This document shows, in pieces, positions 48,070-57,079 of a stretch of DNA of 64,000 nt (positions are counted from its first letter, which is position 1; each line of letters opens with the position of its first letter). The notes below the pieces were generated by a model that saw nothing but the letters and a program-made list of their open reading frames with translations, made no database searches and was not told where the DNA came from. The DNA is from Candidatus Mycolicibacterium alkanivorans (GTDB taxonomy: Bacteria; Actinomycetota; Actinomycetes; Mycobacteriales; Mycobacteriaceae), in contig NZ_JAIVFL010000001.1 of NCBI RefSeq assembly GCF_022760805.1, positions 1,674,001-1,738,000 on the forward strand. The letters run 5' to 3'. The position numbers and the translations under genes were made by a program.

Positions 48070-49008
48070 TTATGGGGCGGGCGCCGGTGATTGGTGCAGC
48101 GGCTGGTCGTTGTGCAGACAGGCAATGGCCGCAGCCAGCGTCGGTGCAATGGAGCACACCTCGATTACGGTGGGCGCCTGCTTGGGTGCCACGGTGTCGG
48201 TGACGAGAACGCGCCCCAAATCAAGGTCACGCATCCGGTTTACGGCGGCGTGGACAAACAGCCCGTGGGTCACGGCTACGACGATGTCCGGTGCGGCGCC
48301 ACGCTGGCCCAGCAGTCCGACCGCGGCTTCAATGGTCGCCCCGGTGGTGATCATGTCATCGACGATCACCGCGCAGCGGCCGCGGACATCGCCGGCGAGG
48401 TCCAGTGCGCTCACCGTTGCGGCGCTTTCGCGTTGCTTGCGCACCACCGCAACCGGAGCGTGCAAGATTGCTGCGTACCGTTCGGCCAGTTTGACTGCAC
48501 CCAAGTCGGGGGCGACCACCACGGAGCCTTGCGGTAGTTCCGCAGCGAGTTGCGCAGCCAGGGTGGGAACGGCGGTGAGAGTTTCGACCGGTATTCGGCA
48601 CTGGGCCTCCAGGGCGGGCGTGTGCGGGTCGACGACGACGAGCCGGTCGGCCCCTGCGGCGATCGCGTTGGCAATCACCGTCGATCCGAGGGCCTGACCT
48701 GCGGCAGTACGGCGATCTTGGCGGGCGTAACCGAAGTACGGTACGACCGCGGTCACCCGCGCGGCACGCGAGCGGCGGCAGGCGTCGAGCAGCAGCAGCA
48801 ATTCGATGATGTGCTCGTTGACCGGTGGTGCCGTCGGTTGAAGGACATAAACATCTGCTCCGCAGACGCTTTCGACTATCGGGCGCAGTTCCCCGTCGGG
48901 AAATCGCGCCACGTCACAGCCGTCGGATTCGACGCCGAGGTGGTCAGCGACTGCAGCTGCCAGACTGGGATTCGCACTGCCGGAGACGATGCGCAGAACC
49001 TCGGTCAT
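48070..49008 (-). CDS. Ribose-phosphate diphosphokinase (PRPP synthase), accessory copy
   Basis: This 312-residue enzyme makes 5-phosphoribosyl 1-diphosphate from ribose 5-phosphate and ATP. It shows RFPDGELRPIVESVCGADVY near 40, VVPYFGYARQDRR (ATP-binding loop) near 92, VVVDPHTPALEAQCRIP and the PRPP loop VIVDDMITTGATIEAA near 215. The start MTEVLRIVSG at ATG 49008 has a strong GAGGAGG ribosome-binding site. It lies in the stress island rather than in the glmU-prs region usual for the housekeeping copy, and its sequence is diverged, so it may be a stress paralogue. Confidence 0.88.
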   Translation of the reverse strand: MTEVLRIVSGSANPSLAAAVADHLGVESDGCDVARFPDGELRPIVESVCGADVYVLQPTAPPVNEHIIELLLLLDACRRSRAARVTAVVPYFGYARQDRRTAAGQALGSTVIANAIAAGADRLVVVDPHTPALEAQCRIPVETLTAVPTLAAQLAAELPQGSVVVAPDLGAVKLAERYAAILHAPVAVVRKQRESAATVSALDLAGDVRGRCAVIVDDMITTGATIEAAVGLLGQRGAAPDIVVAVTHGLFVHAAVNRMRDLDLGRVLVTDTVAPKQAPTVIEVCSIAPTLAAAIACLHNDQPLHQSPAPAP

Positions 49009-49051
49009 CACAAGACCTCCTCGCAGACCCGTACATGGCGCAACCGGCATT

Positions 49052-49798
49052 AGGTCCTGATGTCACCGGTCAGGCCCTCGACGTTGGCGCGCACCAGGCG
49101 GCCCACTGGGACGGCCTCGGGCACGGTGATGAGCAACGCCGCCCGGGCGGGCGTTAGCGAGGATGCCGGTGTGCCGACACAGGTGATCGGGCAGCTGGGA
49201 TGGCGGCCGGCGGGTAAAGGGGCACGGGTACAGCGCCGGCGAGGACCACGCCGGCGAAGGTGGTGAAGTACGCCGGGCTGGTGGGCAACATGATGGCGAC
49301 GGTGTCCCCGGGCATGACGTCGCGCGCCAACAAACCCGCTGCCACGGCAGTCGCCTTTCGGTGCAACGCCGCATAGGTCATGTCATCGGGGCTTCCGGAC
49401 TCGTCGAGGATGGGGACGTGCGTGCGCTCAGGGGTCGCGCTCACATGCCAGTCTAGGGCGTCAATCAGAGTTGACGCGGTCGCGGGCGCCGGGCTGCCTG
49501 CCACAGCGTTCGGTGGTGAGACGACGCCGTGGTCCTGCTGGGCGGGAGCATGGCTTGCCGCGATGGCCTGCAGCAGGTCACGCGGTGTCTCTGCACGTCC
49601 CAGGAGTTCCGAGGGCAGTGTCACTCCGAACGTGTTCTGAACCCGCTGCAGCAACTCGACGAGTTCCGGGCTCCCGATACCCAGCTCGTCGAACCGGCTG
49701 TCCAGGGTCACCGTCGGCCGCGAGCCGTGGGGATGGACCTCGGCGATGACTCCCCGGACAACCTCGACGACGAGGGCGTCGCGCTCGCCGCCTGCCAT
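49052..49798 (-). pseudogene. ACP/fatty-acyl AMP-ligase stub (truncated, frameshifted)
   Basis: From ATG 49798 it reads MAGGERDALVVEVVRGVIAE, then FDELGIGSPELVELLQRVQN, a phosphopantetheine-type carrier domain with Ser in GIGSPE. It continues into an AMP-dependent ligase start (ALDWHVSATPERTHVPILDE through GAVPVPLYPPA). The frame is then lost; RPSQLPDHLCRHTGILANAR continues in another frame, and a third frame carries EAVPVGRLVRANVEGLTGDI to 49052. The remaining 350 or so residues of the ligase are deleted. It is 4 nt downstream of the flavodoxin gene and belonged to its operon. Confidence 0.8.
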
Positions 49799-49802
49799 CG
49801 AG

Positions 49803-50285
49803 TCAGGAAGCGCTCTGGGCGCGCACCACTCGCTCGCACAGCCGCGTCGCGAACGCCGCTGCCCGATCAAGATCGCTGTCGTTGGGGCGTCCCTTGTTGA
49901 CACCGCCGAACAGCCGCAGCGGCCCGACCGTGTCCAGGCCGCGGCACGAGAACGAATCGAGCACAGCGAAACCCTTTGAGGCGAGCTGGTGACGGATCCG
50001 TCGGCTGTAGCCCAGCAGCGGGAGTTCGCGGGCGCCACTGGTGAAAAACGTGAACACTCGGATGCCGTTGCCGCGCGGCAACCGACGCACAAACCGCCAC
50101 AATCTCGGATGCACCGCCATGAAATAGATGCCCGACCCGAAGCCGACCAGATCGTAGTCAGCGAGTGACTCGACGTCGACCACCTCGGGCTCGACGACCT
50201 CGGCGCCGAGCACTCCGGCCATCCGGTCGGCCACCCGGCGGGTGTTGCCGTTCGAGACCGACACACAGACGAGCAGCGATTTCAT
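49803..50285 (-). CDS. Flavodoxin family protein
   Basis: The 160-residue flavodoxin begins MKSLLVCVSVSNGNTRRVAD with the FMN phosphate loop SVSNGNTRR. It continues with YDLVGFGSGIYFMAVHPRLW (FMN ring loop) near 58, FTFFTSGARELPLLG near 90 and FSCRGLDTVGPLRLFGGVNKGRPNDSDL. It is a low-potential electron carrier; the partner is unknown. ATG 50285 is the start shared with the second copy at 54048. It is divergent from hsp20 and carries the ACP/ligase stub downstream. Confidence 0.87.
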   Translation of the reverse strand: MKSLLVCVSVSNGNTRRVADRMAGVLGAEVVEPEVVDVESLADYDLVGFGSGIYFMAVHPRLWRFVRRLPRGNGIRVFTFFTSGARELPLLGYSRRIRHQLASKGFAVLDSFSCRGLDTVGPLRLFGGVNKGRPNDSDLDRAAAFATRLCERVVRAQSAS

Positions 50286-50517
50286 CAGCGGGACTCCCAG
50301 TATGTTGCAACCTCGACATTGTTTTCGGTGTGCATGCGTCGATGCTGCACCGGCGGCTCGGCGTCGGGAAGGGCGAAAGGCGCCATGGTCTAGGGCATTG
50401 GTCACTAACGCCAGCGCCGTGGCCCGTCAGGACGAACCGTTTACCCGGCCCGACACCGCAGGTTGGTCGGTATCGGCGCCGTTGACGACCCGGCCCGGCG
50501 AACAGCCTTCGGCGCAG

Positions 50518-50532
50518 GGGACTTTGGACCCT
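50518..50532 (+). promoter_or_regulatory. DosR-box-like site upstream of hsp20
   Basis: GGGACTTTGGACCCT fits the DosR/DevR consensus GGGACTWWAGTCCC at 12 of 14 positions. It lies about 72 nt before the hsp20 start and 233 nt before the flavodoxin start, as expected for an hspX-type promoter. Confidence 0.55.
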
Positions 50533-50603
50533 ACTTTCGGCCGCGGCCCGGTGCTGGGATCGAGGAGCAGGTTTGATAACAATCACTTTCCGTTGGGGGC
50601 ATC

Positions 50604-51041
50604 ATGACTAACCTTCCCGTGCAACGCCGATCACGCTCGCTGCTGCCCGACATTTCTGAGTTGTTCACCGGGTTTCCCACCTGGGCGGCGTTACGTCCGA
50701 TGGTGGACAGCCATCTGATCCGGCTGGAGGACGAGATCGAAGACGGCCACTATCTGGTGCGCGCCGAGATCCCCGGCATCGATCCGGCCAAGGACGTCGA
50801 CATCACCGTGCGTGACGGCCAGTTGACGATCAAGGCTGAGCGCACCGAGAAGAAAGAGGCCAACGGGCGCTCGGAGTTCAGCTACGGCTCCTTTGTCCGG
50901 TCGATCTCGCTGCCGGCCGGCGCCAAGGAAGACGACATCAAAGCCACCTACGACAAGGGCATCCTCACCGTGTCGGTGCCGGTGGCCGAAACCGCACCGG
51001 CCGAAAAGCGCGTGCAGGTTCAGGTCGAGGGGCCCAAGTAG
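50604..51041 (+). CDS. Hsp20/alpha-crystallin family small heat shock protein (HspX-like)
   Basis: The 145-residue chaperone has the N-terminal patch MTNLPVQRRSRSLLPDISEL and TGFPTWAALRP of mycobacterial HspX/Acr. The alpha-crystallin domain is about 35-135 (RAEIPGIDPAKDVDITVRDG, FSYGSFVRSISLPAGAKEDD, TYDKGILTVSVPV). The A-x-x-x-n-G-V/I-L signature appears as YDKGILTV. It holds unfolded proteins in the cytoplasm during hypoxia or stasis. ATG 50604 has a GGGGG ribosome-binding site. A DosR-like box upstream and a strong terminator downstream frame it as a single-gene transcript. Confidence 0.93.
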   Translation: MTNLPVQRRSRSLLPDISELFTGFPTWAALRPMVDSHLIRLEDEIEDGHYLVRAEIPGIDPAKDVDITVRDGQLTIKAERTEKKEANGRSEFSYGSFVRSISLPAGAKEDDIKATYDKGILTVSVPVAETAPAEKRVQVQVEGPK

Positions 51042-51053
51042 ACGACCCGACCC

Positions 51054-51093
51054 GACAGCCCCGGAGTCTCCACTGCGAAACTCCGGGGCTGTC
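51054..51093 (+). terminator. Strong hairpin terminator of hsp20
   Basis: GACAGCCCCGGAGT (51054-51067) and ACTCCGGGGCTGTC (51080-51093) form a perfect 14-bp stem with a 12-base loop, starting 13 nt after the hsp20 stop, followed by TTCACCC. Confidence 0.85.
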
Positions 51094-51492
51094 TTCACCC
51101 TTCACACGACTGACCCACCGAAATCGCGCCCGAACAGCCCCAGCCGACCCCGAACCGCACTCCGACCAATTCGCACGCAAAATCGAGGCTAAATCAAGCC
51201 ACCAAACAGGACCGGGCCGGCGTCGCCGCCTCCGACCCAGCGGAGAGATCCCGGGGAAGAACACCCCCAAACGGGGCCGGACGCTTCATAAGTCACACCT
51301 AGCCCGTCGACATCGATCCTGTCAGCCAGCACTGGGCCGGCCACCACAAACACTCACAGACGGTTCATGCCACCATCGTGGGTGTGACGGTTTGGCCGGT
51401 GTCGCTCGGTGCGGCGGGCTTTCCAGTGGCGTGCCTCCCACTTTCCGGACTGCGGACCAAATAAGGTCCGAGCCGGAAAGGACGAAGGGAAT
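51094..51492. other. Gap without a supported gene
   Basis: About 400 nt between the hsp20 terminator and an IS3 scrap. No frame shows a recognisable protein or ribosome-binding site. Locally A-rich clusters (GCACGCAAAATCGAGGC, CACAAACACTCACAG) suggest old mobile-element borders. Confidence 0.4.
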
Positions 51493-51670
51493 TGGCGAAG
51501 TCAGGCGCAAAACACTTTGGGCAATTGGGTGGCCCAGGACCGCGAGGCCCGGGAGGGCCGTGGGGAGTTGACCCGCGACGATCTCGAGGAACTCAAACGC
51601 CTGCGCAGCGAGAACATTGAGCTGCGGATGGAGCGCGATGTCCTCAAGCGATCTGTGGTCCTGTGGTTAT
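51493..51670 (+). pseudogene. IS3-family OrfA fragment
   Basis: The frame reads LGNWVAQDREAREGRGELTR, then DDLEELKRLRSENIEL and RMERDVLKRSVVLW. This is the leucine-zipper helix that ends OrfA of IS3-type elements. The N-terminal helix-turn-helix is degraded and no OrfB follows. After VVLW the sequence is unrelated. Confidence 0.7.
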
Positions 51671-51717
51671 CCGGCTCATCGGTGTCGATCTTGGTGGGTG
51701 GCCGCAGGCGTGGTCAG

Positions 51718-52020
51718 CTATCGGGTTTGGCTGCAGCGGTTTAGTTTTCGGAGTTGCTCTTCGTGGCGGCGGGTGTTGGCGGCGACGGCTTCCAGGGCGA
51801 GGCGCAGTTGCTCGATTTGGACTTGTAGTCCGGTGAGGGTGAGCGCGTCGCGGCCGTGTTGTCGGTGTTCTTCGACGATGGCGCGTAGTTCGGGGCGTCG
51901 GTAGAGGGTGGCGCGGCCGATACCGGCGTGGGCGGCTACGGCGTCGAAGGTGACGTCGTCGCCGGTGGTGAGCAGGTGCCGGCAGGCCTGTTCGACGCGG
52001 CCGGTGGGTTCGTCGGTCAC
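51718..52020 (-). CDS. DUF6262/TnpC-like protein of a Tn554-type element remnant
   Basis: This 100-residue protein from GTG 52020 reads MTDEPTGRVEQACRHLLTTG. A helix-turn-helix follows (VTFDAVAAHAGIGRATLYRR) and then a coiled coil (LQVQIEQLRLALEAVAANTR). This is the typical small third protein beside the tyrosine recombinases of Tn554-like transposons. The gene is intact, but the partner recombinase upstream (52083-52508) is truncated, so the element is dead. Confidence 0.72.
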   Translation of the reverse strand: MTDEPTGRVEQACRHLLTTGDDVTFDAVAAHAGIGRATLYRRPELRAIVEEHRQHGRDALTLTGLQVQIEQLRLALEAVAANTRRHEEQLRKLNRCSQTR

Positions 52021-52082
52021 GGCGTGTCCGTTCGGTTCATCAGCTTGTCGAGGCGTTCGACGACGCGGCGGTGACGGCTTGC

Positions 52083-52508
52083 TTACTGGCCCCAGCCGCG
52101 GCGGTCAGCGTCGGTAGCGAGAGCAGCTGCATCGGCGCGTTGGGCGGCGAGGATGGGCAGGAAGGTCGATTCGGTGCGGAAGTTCGGGCAGTGCTCGCAG
52201 ATGTTGGCGTAGGCGCAGGTTCCTTGGGCCTGGGTGCGCAGGCAGTATCCGCCGGCCAGGCGTGCCTTGATCGTCGGGGTGTCTTTCCAGTCGGTGGCAC
52301 CGCCGCCGCTGAGGTCGCTGATCGGCAGTTGGGTCCGCTGCGGCAGCACCGGCCCGATACGGGACTTGGCGAGAGTGAGTGCGCGCTCGTATTCGACGCC
52401 GACGGTTTCGTCGAGGAGCCGACCATAGCGCAGGGTGTCGACGGAGATCCGGCGCCCTTGGTGGGTGAGCAGGAACTCGACCGGTTTGCCGCTGCGGGGG
52501 TGCGGCAA
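52083..52508 (-). pseudogene. C-terminal fragment of a Tn554-type tyrosine recombinase
   Basis: About 141 residues: EFLLTHQGRRISVDTLRYGR, then a cysteine-rich tail (GGYCLRTQAQGTCAYANICE, HCPNFRTESTFLP) as found at the end of TnpB-type site-specific integrases. The catalytic core with its Arg and Tyr residues is missing upstream, where sequence changes to non-coding. The spacing of 62 nt to the DUF6262 gene is normal for these elements. Confidence 0.68.
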
Positions 52509-52613
52509 CGGTCGACCCGGTGAGCGGTGCGCGACGATCAGACACCCACCGACAAAACAACAAACCCCCAGCTCAGCGCGGGATACGCACTACCTCACCA
52601 CCGCAACTTCGGT

Positions 52614-52652
52614 TTAGAGATGGGTCGCCCCTGCTGGGCGGCCCATCTCTAA
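52614..52652. terminator. Long hairpin, terminator or element end
   Basis: Arms 52614-52630 (TTAGAGATGGGTCGCCC) and 52636-52652 (GGGCGGCCCATCTCTAA) pair over 17 bp with one G-U pair and a 5-base loop. It lies in a gene-free stretch (52509-52868) beside mobile-element remnants. It could be a terminator or the end of an excised element. A smaller GATATG/CATATC palindrome lies at 52704-52719. Confidence 0.5.
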
Positions 52653-52868
52653 TCTCGTTGTCCTAGCCGGATTAGAGAGCCGAATCCTCTTGTGCCTCTT
52701 AAGGATATGTCATCATATCTGAGACCACTGCCGGGCTATTTCCGCGCGTCAGATCGCTGCGGCACCAAACCGCAAATCAAGAGGGACGTCATCCAGCCAG
52801 GGACTTAGATCACCCCGAACGGGGACTTAGCTTAGTGGGCTCGCTCGTAAGTTCGTCGGGGGTCAGGT

Positions 52869-53195
52869 TTAGGCGGTCGGGTCGTCGAGGTAGAGGCCGC
52901 AGGCTGTGTCGAGTGCGTCTTCGGGGGCGCCGGCGGTGAACCCGGTCGGCAGAATCGAGTCTTCGTAGCCGTCCTTGCTGGCGAGGTAGATCGCGAAGCC
53001 CCAGCGGGCGGCTGATCCGCCGTAGCGCAGCCGCATGAGCGGTAGGCGGTCGCCGTCGGGCAGGCGTGCGCTGACGTAGGCGAAGACACCGCGAAAGCGC
53101 ACGTCGACGCCGTCGAGCTGGGGCCACCGTTGGTGGGCGTGCGCAGTCAGCCGTTGCTGCAGCGACGTTTTCGTTGATGCGGGCGGTGCGGCCAT
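52869..53195 (-). CDS. Conserved hypothetical protein, widespread in actinobacteria
   Basis: The 108-residue protein reads MAAPPASTKTSLQQRLTAHA, then RWPQLDGVDVRFRGVFAYVS, LPLMRLRYGGSAARWGFAIY and ILPTGFTAGAPEDALDTACG, ending LYLDDPTA. I recognise the pattern as a conserved hypothetical family of mycobacteria and relatives with no known function. It is intact, reads divergently from the IS630 transposase, and is probably a passenger in this mobile-element cluster. Confidence 0.65.
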   Translation of the reverse strand: MAAPPASTKTSLQQRLTAHAHQRWPQLDGVDVRFRGVFAYVSARLPDGDRLPLMRLRYGGSAARWGFAIYLASKDGYEDSILPTGFTAGAPEDALDTACGLYLDDPTA

Positions 53196-53298
53196 AGTCA
53201 GCGATCGTGCCCGATCGCGTGTCGCTGAGCAATGAAACGCACGTGATGAATGAGGCTCAAGTGGCAATTGTGAATCTTCGCCTCGTGGAGCAGACGAC

Positions 53299-54051
53299 AT
53301 GCCACCCGCCGACCGCATCAACTTGACCGGCTCGCAGCGACGGGAACTCAAACGCCTGATCCGGGCCGGCCGCACCGAGCAGCGCATGGTGATCCGGGCC
53401 AAGATCGTGCTCGCCGCCGCCGACGGGCACTCCAACGCGGCGATCGCGCGGTTACTGGCAGTAGGCGAGGACACCGTGCGCAAGTGGCGTGGCCGCTGGC
53501 GCGCCGCACCCGGGGTGGCGTCGCTGGGCGACGCGAAACGGTCCGGCCGCCCGCCGAAGTTCACCGCAGTGCAGGTCGCGCGGGTGAAGGCGATCGCCTG
53601 CACCCCGCCCCGGGAGGCGGGGCTGCCGCTGGCGCGGTGGTCGTGCCCGGAGTTGGCCCGCCACGCCGTCAGCGACGGGGTGTGCGCGTCGATCTCGCCG
53701 ACAACGGTGCGTCGGTGGCTGTCCGAGGACGCGATCAAACCCTGGCAGTACCGGTCGTGGATCTTCATCACCGACCCCGACTTCGAGGCCAAGGCATCCC
53801 AGGTGCTCGACCTGTACGCCCGAACCTGGGACGGGAAACCGTTGGGGCCCAACGACTACGTGATTTCCGCCGACGAGAAGACCTCCATCCAGGCCCGCTG
53901 CCGCTGCCACCCCACCCTGGCCCCCGGCGCGGCGCGGGCGATGCGGGTCAACCACGACTATGACATTCATCGAGCGCTTAAGACCTGCCCGGGGCAGATA
54001 GTCCGCTGCAAAGCCAGGGGGGCGCACAACAGAGGAGAGGTAAGGCTGTGA
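53299..54051 (+). pseudogene. IS630-family transposase, C-terminally truncated
   Basis: ATG 53299 gives MPPADRINLTGSQRRELKRL. The N-terminal helix-turn-helix (SNAAIARLLAVGEDTVRKWR) and winged part are followed by the first DDE Asp region (YVISADEKTSIQARCR). Homology ends at RAMRVNHDYD (about 53960); the following 30 codons to the stop at 54051 are unrelated and lead into the flavodoxin copy. The second Asp and final Glu of DDE are missing, so it is inactive. Confidence 0.82.
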
Positions 54052-54528
54052 AGTCGCTCATCGTGTGTTTCGATCTCGAACGGCAACACCCGCCGGGTGG
54101 CCGATCGCATGGCAGAGGTGTTGGGTGCCCAGGTCGTCGAGCCCGAGGCGGTCGACCTCGCGACGCTTCGCGAGTACGACCTCGTCGGCTTCGGGTCGGG
54201 TATCTACTTCAATGCGGTGCATTCGAGGTTGCGCCGGCTCATCCACAGCCTGCCCCACGTTGATGGCGGCCGCGCGTTCACCTTCTTCACCAGCGGCGGT
54301 CCCGAGGTCCCCCTTGTGGGCTACAGCCGATCGATCCGTCGCCAGCTCGCGTCGACGGGCTTCGATGTGCTCGATTCGTTCTCCTGCCGCGGCCTGGACA
54401 CCGTCGGCTCGCTGCGGCTCATCGGCGGCCTCAACAAAAGACGGCCGAACGACCGCGACCTCGGTCGTGCCGCGGCGTTCGCGCTGCGCCTGCGGGAACG
54501 GGTCATGCACTCGAAGAGCGCTTCCTAA
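54048..54528 (+). pseudogene. Second flavodoxin copy, frameshifted at codon 7
   Basis: GTG 54048, behind a strong AGAGGAGAGG ribosome-binding site, gives VKSLIVC. The frame is then lost: GTGTGTTTC appears two bases short of GTGTGTGTTTC. The correct frame resumes as SNGNTRRVADRMAEVLGAQV and runs to 54528 with YDLVGFGSGIYFNAVHSRLR, FTFFTSGGPEVPLVGYSRSI and FSCRGLDTVGSLRLIGGLNK. It is a close paralogue of the gene at 49803-50285. An internal start near 54097 would give a protein without the FMN phosphate loop. Confidence 0.82.
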
Positions 54529-54548
54529 CCGACAAGCGCCGCGGTCCC

Positions 54549-54700
54549 CCCGTCCTTGAACCGGTGTGGGGGCTGGTCGCCGAGGTCCCCCGCACGCCTC
54601 ACGGCGCACCGTGTCGCTCGACAACTCGGTCGCCGACCTGGGCATCGGGACCCTGGAGCTGGTCGAACTGCTACTGCGAGTACAGGACGCGCGTGACACG
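54549..54700 (+). pseudogene. ACP-domain remnant of the second flavodoxin cassette
   Basis: One frame reads VLEPVWGLVAEVPRTPHGAP. The next reads RTVSLDNSVADLGIGTLELV, then ELLLRVQDA. These match VVEVVRGVIAEVHPHGSRP and TVTLDSRFDELGIGSPELVE of the stub at 49052-49798. The carrier Ser is replaced by Thr, the frame is shifted and nothing of the ligase follows. Confidence 0.72.
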
Positions 54701-54730
54701 GGCGCCCGTCAGTTCATGCATGATGTCTAG

Positions 54731-55052
54731 ATCTAGAGCGGCTTTCGCCCGGTTCCCCGGCACGGTTGTCCCTTGTTGTCCAGATGACTCGGCACCTTTT
54801 GACCGTGCTCCTCAGTGACAGGAACGGTGCGGTGACACACTGCGCACGTAAGATTTGGCACTCTTTCTTCCTTCCATCCTCAACTCCATCCGTGGTACAC
54901 GGCCTTGGTCGAAGTAGCAGCGGGGGTACCGCTTCTCCACAGTCCTCGGAAATGTTTCGTGTGTGGTCTGCGTACCCTCCGCCAGCCGGCGAATTCGCCG
55001 ACCCGAGAGGTCGGATTGCACCGCCGAATAAGCGCACACGACGAGCAGGACA
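54731..55052. other. Gap with terminator-like palindromes for the USP gene
   Basis: No gene is supported. A perfect GGCGAATTCGCC palindrome (54988-54999) and a CCGACC/GGTCGG hairpin (54998-55014) lie 39-65 nt beyond the USP stop and could end its transcript on the minus strand. Confidence 0.45.
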
Positions 55053-55949
55053 TCAACGTTGCCGGGCGACGATCACCGGCGTCCGGGCGGTGTGGACCAC
55101 CGCGGTGCTGACCGACCCCAACAGCATCCCGGCGAACCCACCGCGGCCATGGCCGCCGACGACAAGCAGCTGCGCGGACTCGGACTGCTCGACCAGCTGG
55201 CGCGCCGGCCGATCGCCCACGACGACGCGGACCACATCGACGTCGGGATAGCGTTCCTGCCAGCCGGCCAGCCTCTCCGCCAGGAGCTCTTCAGCCTCCG
55301 AACGCACCGTCGACCAGTCGGGAACGCGGAACCCGAGCATCGCGGTGTCACTCCAGGCATGGACGGCGACCAGTTCCACTCCACGCCAGGACGCTTCATC
55401 GAACGCGATCGCGATGGCCAACTCCGACGCGGGGGAACCGTCGATGCCGACCAGCACCGGCGGCTGCGACAGACGGGGCATCAACGGGCTGTCGTCATGG
55501 ATGACCGCAACCGGGCAATGCCCGTGATGGACCAGCCCGGTGCTGACCGACCCGAGCAGACGCCGAGCCACCGCGCCGCGTCTGTGACTACCGACGACGA
55601 CCATCGCAGCGTCCTTGGACAGATCGACCAGGATCGAAGCCGGGTGCCCATTGACCAACTCACCGCTGACGTCGACGTGCCCGATCTGCTTCGAGCAGTC
55701 CTCGACGGTGCCGAGCGCGTCCTCGAGGATCGTGCGTCCCTCGTCCTCCTGCGCCCGCAGGTAGCCAGGTGGCATCGGCATCGGGAACCCGCGGACCGTC
55801 GTCGCCATCGGCGGGTCGAGCACGCTGACCACAGCGAGGGGAACCTTGCGCATGGCCGCATCGCGCACCGCCCAGTCAACGGCGACCTTCGAAGCCGACG
55901 ACCCGTCGACACCGACGACGATTCCACGATGCGCTACCGGGGCAGGCAT
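55053..55949 (-). CDS. Universal stress protein, tandem UspA domains
   Basis: The 298-residue protein has two Usp domains. The first (1-150) starts [20 protein letters not shown] and ends with the ATP-binding [20 protein letters not shown]. The second (about 160-298) starts [20 protein letters not shown] and has [20 protein letters not shown]. Such tandem ATP-binding USPs are prominent DosR-regulon members in mycobacteria and slow growth under hypoxia. ATG 55949 has an AAGGAG ribosome-binding site. No clear DosR box was seen directly upstream. Confidence 0.93.
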   Translation of the reverse strand: MPAPVAHRGIVVGVDGSSASKVAVDWAVRDAAMRKVPLAVVSVLDPPMATTVRGFPMPMPPGYLRAQEDEGRTILEDALGTVEDCSKQIGHVDVSGELVNGHPASILVDLSKDAAMVVVGSHRRGAVARRLLGSVSTGLVHHGHCPVAVIHDDSPLMPRLSQPPVLVGIDGSPASELAIAIAFDEASWRGVELVAVHAWSDTAMLGFRVPDWSTVRSEAEELLAERLAGWQERYPDVDVVRVVVGDRPARQLVEQSESAQLLVVGGHGRGGFAGMLLGSVSTAVVHTARTPVIVARQR

Positions 55950-56086
55950 TTCATGCTCCTTCCAACCGGCAGCCTCGACACGGTCGACAACCCCCGACAT
56001 CGGGGACATCACAGTGGCGAGAAAAAACTCAGCATGCAGCTATCCCGATACAGCGCGCTGTCACTTTCAGCATCGCTGCGATCACC

Positions 56087-56353
56087 TCATGTTGCTCGTC
56101 GGGTGAGATCGGGCTGCGGCACGGCCGCCAGTCGGGCGCGTGCCCGTTCGTCGGCTTCCTCTTGTTCTTCGGCAGTCACCACGATGGCATCGGAGCCGGG
56201 ATACACCGTCGCCTCGTGGTCAGTGGCGAGCCAGCGCACCACGTAGGGCGGCGAGCCGTCATCAGAGTGCACCTCGGTGATCAGCCCACGCTGATCGTGG
56301 CGCTCAGTGGTGGTGCCCTTCATCACCAACCAGTCACCGACTTTGGCCTTCAT
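56087..56353 (-). CDS. DUF1918 domain protein
   Basis: The 88-residue protein starts MKAKVGDWLVMKGTTTERHD, then RGLITEVHSDDGSPPYVVRW and ATVYPGSDAIVV. This is the SH3-like DUF1918 domain, followed by a charged helical tail (AEEQEEADERARARLAAVPQ). DUF1918 genes often accompany USP and Hsp20 genes in mycobacteria. ATG 56353 has a GGAG ribosome-binding site. About 28 nt upstream a CATAAT -10-like box sits inside the palindrome ACCCATTATGGGT (56378-56390). Confidence 0.85.
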   Translation of the reverse strand: MKAKVGDWLVMKGTTTERHDQRGLITEVHSDDGSPPYVVRWLATDHEATVYPGSDAIVVTAEEQEEADERARARLAAVPQPDLTRRAT

Positions 56354-56821
56354 CGTGTACTCCTTCGTCTCCGACGGACCCATTATGGGTGGGTTCGTCA
56401 TCACATGGGCAGGGCAGTCGGTCATCCGTCGATACGGCCGGCAGTCCACTCACTGTGCCACCTCGCCGGCCCGCTGCTCGACTCGATCACGTCAGCCGTC
56501 ACTCCGACCTCCACCAGTCTTCGCACGGGTTGTCCCCTGTTCCGACGCATGGCTGTCGGCGTTGCGCGGGCGGCTCGACCATTAACCAGTTTCCGCTCCC
56601 GGCTGGATCTGCAGCTAGGGTCCTTCGGCCCCCCACATCCAGTCCTGAGGGACCCGCTTTCTCGGCTCGCACCCGGAGAGGGTGGCCCAGCCGACGCAAG
56701 GGAAGCAATAAGGCGGACGCCGGTTTGCCGCGAGGGCCTGAAGCGTCGCCGCCAGTCGGCGAACGTACTGAGCTTAGGTGTGAGGTCAGCCGTGTGACTC
56801 CCCAACGCCGGGTAGGTCCTG
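56354..56821. other. Gap without a supported gene
   Basis: Beyond the DUF1918 promoter palindrome at 56378-56390, the stretch to 56821 shows only open frames with Arg/Pro/Ser-rich shadow composition and no recognisable family. Confidence 0.4.
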
Positions 56822-57079
56822 TCAGGGTTGATCGGGATGTTGGACACGCCCCGCGTCGCGCATCATCTGCTCCAGTCCAGTGGGCAGGCTGCTGCCGAAG
56901 CCGAGCACGACCTCGACGAGCGACGACTCTCCCGTTTGGTCTCCACACGTCGCGCGGAAGTAGTCGCTGGCGCCGCCCTCGATAACCTCCGCGATGGCCT
57001 CAAGGGTGGCTGGGCGGCCCTCCTCGATGAACTTCTTAAGTAGCTCTCGCTGGTCGGTGTGGTCGGGCACGCCATTCAT
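56822..57079 (-). CDS. Small hypothetical protein
   Basis: This 85-residue protein reads MNGVPDHTDQRELLKKFIEE, then GRPATLEAIAEVIEGGASDY and ESSLVEVVLGFGSSLPTGLE. Composition and regular helices look like a real protein (balanced charge, no Arg excess). Family not recognised. It stands alone between the DUF1918 region and the IS4-type element. Confidence 0.5.
   Translation of the reverse strand: MNGVPDHTDQRELLKKFIEEGRPATLEAIAEVIEGGASDYFRATCGDQTGESSLVEVVLGFGSSLPTGLEQMMRDAGRVQHPDQP

Noticed and set aside
47925..48149. Small minus-strand frame downstream of the PRPP synthase
   Set aside because: Arg/Pro-rich shadow composition and overlap with the PRPP synthase tail; no ribosome-binding site.
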